Part shown: one piece after another, positions 4,508 through 5,808 of the stretch
How positions within the stretch are numbered: the stretch's first letter is position 1
Layout: each line of letters begins with the position of its first letter
From: Desulfuromonadaceae bacterium
Lineage (GTDB): Bacteria; Desulfobacterota; Desulfuromonadia; Desulfuromonadales; Desulfuromonadaceae
DNA length: 5,808 nucleotides
Reading direction: 5' to 3'
Assembly (NCBI GenBank): GCA_027065245.1
Contig: JAMOOS010000334.1
Span: 1-5,808, forward strand
Program-made: the position numbers and the translations under genes
The notes under the pieces: model-generated
What the model was told of the DNA's origin: nothing
Database searches by the model: none
What the model saw: the letters and a program-made list of their open reading frames with translations, nothing else

Positions 4508-5539
4508 ATGATTATCGTAATGCAGCAGAATATCGACAAACAGTTGACTAAAGCGGTGGAGGCGCGGATCAAGGAATTGGGTTATGTCCCCCACATCATC
4601 AGCGGTGAAAAGCGCGATGTGGTCGGCGCGGTGGGCGACGAGCGCGGCAAGATGGTGTTGCAATCCATCGAATCGATGCCGGGGGTGGAAAAGGTGGTGC
4701 CGATTCTCAAACCGTACAAACTGGCCAGTCTGGAGGTCAGTCCGCAGCCGAGCCGGGTGGAGCTGGCACCGGGAGTAGTTATTGGCGGCGAGGAGATTAT
4801 TGTCATGGCCGGGCCCTGCGCGGTGGAGAGCGAGGAGCAGATTATCCAGACCGCTCATGCCGTTAAACGCGCTGGCGCCAGGGTATTGCGGGGCGGTGCG
4901 TTTAAGCCGCGCACCAGTCCCTACTCTTTTCAGGGGATGGAGGAGGACGGTTTGAAGTTGCTGGCCGCTGCCCGCGCCGAGACCGGCCTGCCCATTATCA
5001 CTGAGGTGGTCAACCCGCGCGATGTGGAGCTGGTGGCGCGTTACGCAGATATTATGCAGGTTGGTGCGCGTAATATGCAGAATTTTGCCCTGCTCAAAAT
5101 GTTGGGGCAACTGGACAAGCCGATCCTGCTCAAGCGCGGCATGTCGGCTACAATTCAGGAGTTTCTGATGAGCGCTGAATATATCCTGGCTGAGGGGAAC
5201 CGGCGCGTGGTGCTGTGCGAACGGGGCATCCGCACCTTCGAAACCGCCACCCGCAACACTCTGGACATCTCGGCAGTGCCGGTACTCAAGGAGCAGACCC
5301 ACCTGCCGGTGGTGATCGATCCCTCCCACGCCACCGGCCATGTGAGCCTGGTGCCGTCCATGAGTTACGCCGCTGTCGCGGCAGGTTGTGACGGCCTGAT
5401 TGTCGAAGTTCATCCCCATCCGGAAAAAGCTGCCAGCGACGGTCCCCAGTCGTTGCGCCCGGCAGCGTTTGCCGATATGATGATACGCCTGAAAGCTTTT
5501 GTTGCCGCCGCACAACGTACTTTGCCGACGGTAGACTAA
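4508..5539 (+). CDS. aroF: 3-deoxy-7-phosphoheptulonate (DAHP) synthase, Thermotoga-type with regulatory N-domain
   Basis: The first enzyme of the shikimate pathway; it condenses phosphoenolpyruvate and erythrose 4-phosphate to DAHP in the cytoplasm. It has 343 residues. Residues 1-70 (MIIVMQQNIDKQ to VEKVVPILKPYKLAS) form the ferredoxin-like domain of the I-beta type with GxRDVVGAVGD-like strands, which in Thermotoga mediates feedback inhibition by Tyr or Phe. The barrel follows with MAGPCAVES (Cys104), RGGAFKPRTSPYSFQG, QVGARNMQNF, LLKRG, CERGIRTFE, DPSHATG (His274), and EVHPHPE with Asp311 in SDGPQSL. Cys104, His274, Glu300 and Asp311 would be the metal ligands. AGGAG (4495-4499) is eight bases before the ATG; the frame extends upstream without a stop, but that part is the attenuator. 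Expression is set by the Phe leader, giving control by both transcription and probable allostery. The next gene begins 62 bases later. Confidence 0.96.
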   Translation: MIIVMQQNIDKQLTKAVEARIKELGYVPHIISGEKRDVVGAVGDERGKMVLQSIESMPGVEKVVPILKPYKLASLEVSPQPSRVELAPGVVIGGEEIIVMAGPCAVESEEQIIQTAHAVKRAGARVLRGGAFKPRTSPYSFQGMEEDGLKLLAAARAETGLPIITEVVNPRDVELVARYADIMQVGARNMQNFALLKMLGQLDKPILLKRGMSATIQEFLMSAEYILAEGNRRVVLCERGIRTFETATRNTLDISAVPVLKEQTHLPVVIDPSHATGHVSLVPSMSYAAVAAGCDGLIVEVHPHPEKAASDGPQSLRPAAFADMMIRLKAFVAAAQRTLPTVD

Positions 5540-5545
5540 TTCACC

Positions 5546-5582
5546 TGCGCTGGCGCCATATTACGGATGCAGCGCCAGCGCA
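5546..5582 (+). other. 11-bp perfect hairpin after aroF, no T-tract
   Basis: TGCGCTGGCGC (5546-5556) pairs perfectly with GCGCCAGCGCA (5572-5582) around a 15-base loop. It is not followed by a T-run, so it is unlikely to be an intrinsic terminator. It starts six bases after the aroF stop and may stabilise the mRNA end, mark a processing point, or moderate expression of the next gene. Confidence 0.7.
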
Positions 5583-5601
5583 CCGAACAAGCGGAGAAAC
5601 A

Positions 5602-5808
5602 ATGTTTTTTGTCCCTCTCAACCAGTTGGAAAGTGTCGAGCTACTGGTACACGCCCTGCGCATTGCCGCCGGGGAGGCGGACTGCAGCCAGTGCCCGGCG
5701 CGGCGGGTGTGCATGAAACAGTGCATCACCATCGCCGATTCTATCCAGACCATGATCGAAACCGGCACCCTGCCGGCCGTGGACAATGAGCCGCAAGCGC
5801 CGCAGAAG
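5602..5808 (+). CDS. Small Cys-rich protein, unrecognised (partial, runs off the window)
   Basis: The frame opens at ATG 5602 with GGAG (5593-5596) five bases upstream and stays open to the window end, 69 codons with no stop. It begins MFFVPLNQLESVELLVHALR, a likely amphipathic helix, followed by a cysteine cluster: Cys28, Cys31, Cys37 and Cys41 in DCSQCPARRVCMKQC. The spacing CxxC-x5-CxxxC suggests a metal site, possibly zinc or an iron-sulfur cluster. After it comes another helix (ITIADSIQTMIETG) and an acidic, proline-containing stretch. I do not recognise the family. It follows aroF closely with no terminator, so it is probably cotranscribed and subject to the same Phe attenuation. Confidence 0.7.
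   Translation, partial: MFFVPLNQLESVELLVHALRIAAGEADCSQCPARRVCMKQCITIADSIQTMIETGTLPAVDNEPQAPQK

Noticed and set aside
4382..5515. 377-residue minus-strand frame opposite aroF
   Set aside because: It is a shadow of the GC-rich aroF gene: rich in His, Gln and Arg, no recognisable domain and no ribosome binding site.

Overview
This window most likely comes from a deltaproteobacterium of the Desulfuromonadales type (Geobacter, Pelobacter or Desulfuromonas relatives). That is inferred from two in-frame-UGA selenoprotein genes, one HesB-like, from moderately high GC with compact operons, and from a long palindromic intergenic repeat of a kind I recall from those genomes. No database search was possible.

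Left part (1-2733): the 3' end of an ABC-2 transporter permease converges on a minus-strand GntR/FCD regulator. The regulator's own promoter carries a perfect 19-bp palindrome between its -35 and -10 boxes, which suggests autorepression. Divergently, a metallo-beta-lactamase-fold hydrolase (COG1237-like) and a glycine-zipper outer-membrane lipoprotein form a probable two-gene operon.

Middle part (2774-3759): a good sigma-70 promoter precedes two consecutive genes, each interrupted by an in-frame TGA. The first encodes an ArsC/thioredoxin-fold protein with a UxxC motif (Sec13). The second encodes a HesB/IscA-like protein with Sec33 in place of the first cluster-ligand cysteine and a Gly/Cys-rich tail. 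Each TGA is followed at nearly the same distance by a hairpin with a G-containing apical loop, as expected of a bacterial SECIS. A standard gene caller would truncate both genes. A 165-bp imperfect palindrome starts inside the stop codon of the second gene, and a strong terminator follows.

Right part (3760-5808): a transposase 5' remnant comes first. Next is tRNA-Phe(GAA) on the minus strand with clear promoter and terminator. Divergent from it is aroF, encoding a Thermotoga-type DAHP synthase with an N-terminal ferredoxin-like regulatory domain. Its 5' leader contains a 29-residue leader peptide with seven Phe codons and mutually exclusive antiterminator and terminator helices, which is phenylalanine-responsive transcription attenuation. 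A second intrinsic terminator lies between this attenuator and aroF. After aroF there is an 11-bp hairpin without a T-tract, then the start of a small unrecognised Cys-rich protein that runs off the window.

The most notable items are the two-gene selenoprotein operon and the unannotated Phe attenuator with tandem terminators, placed back to back with the tRNA-Phe gene.
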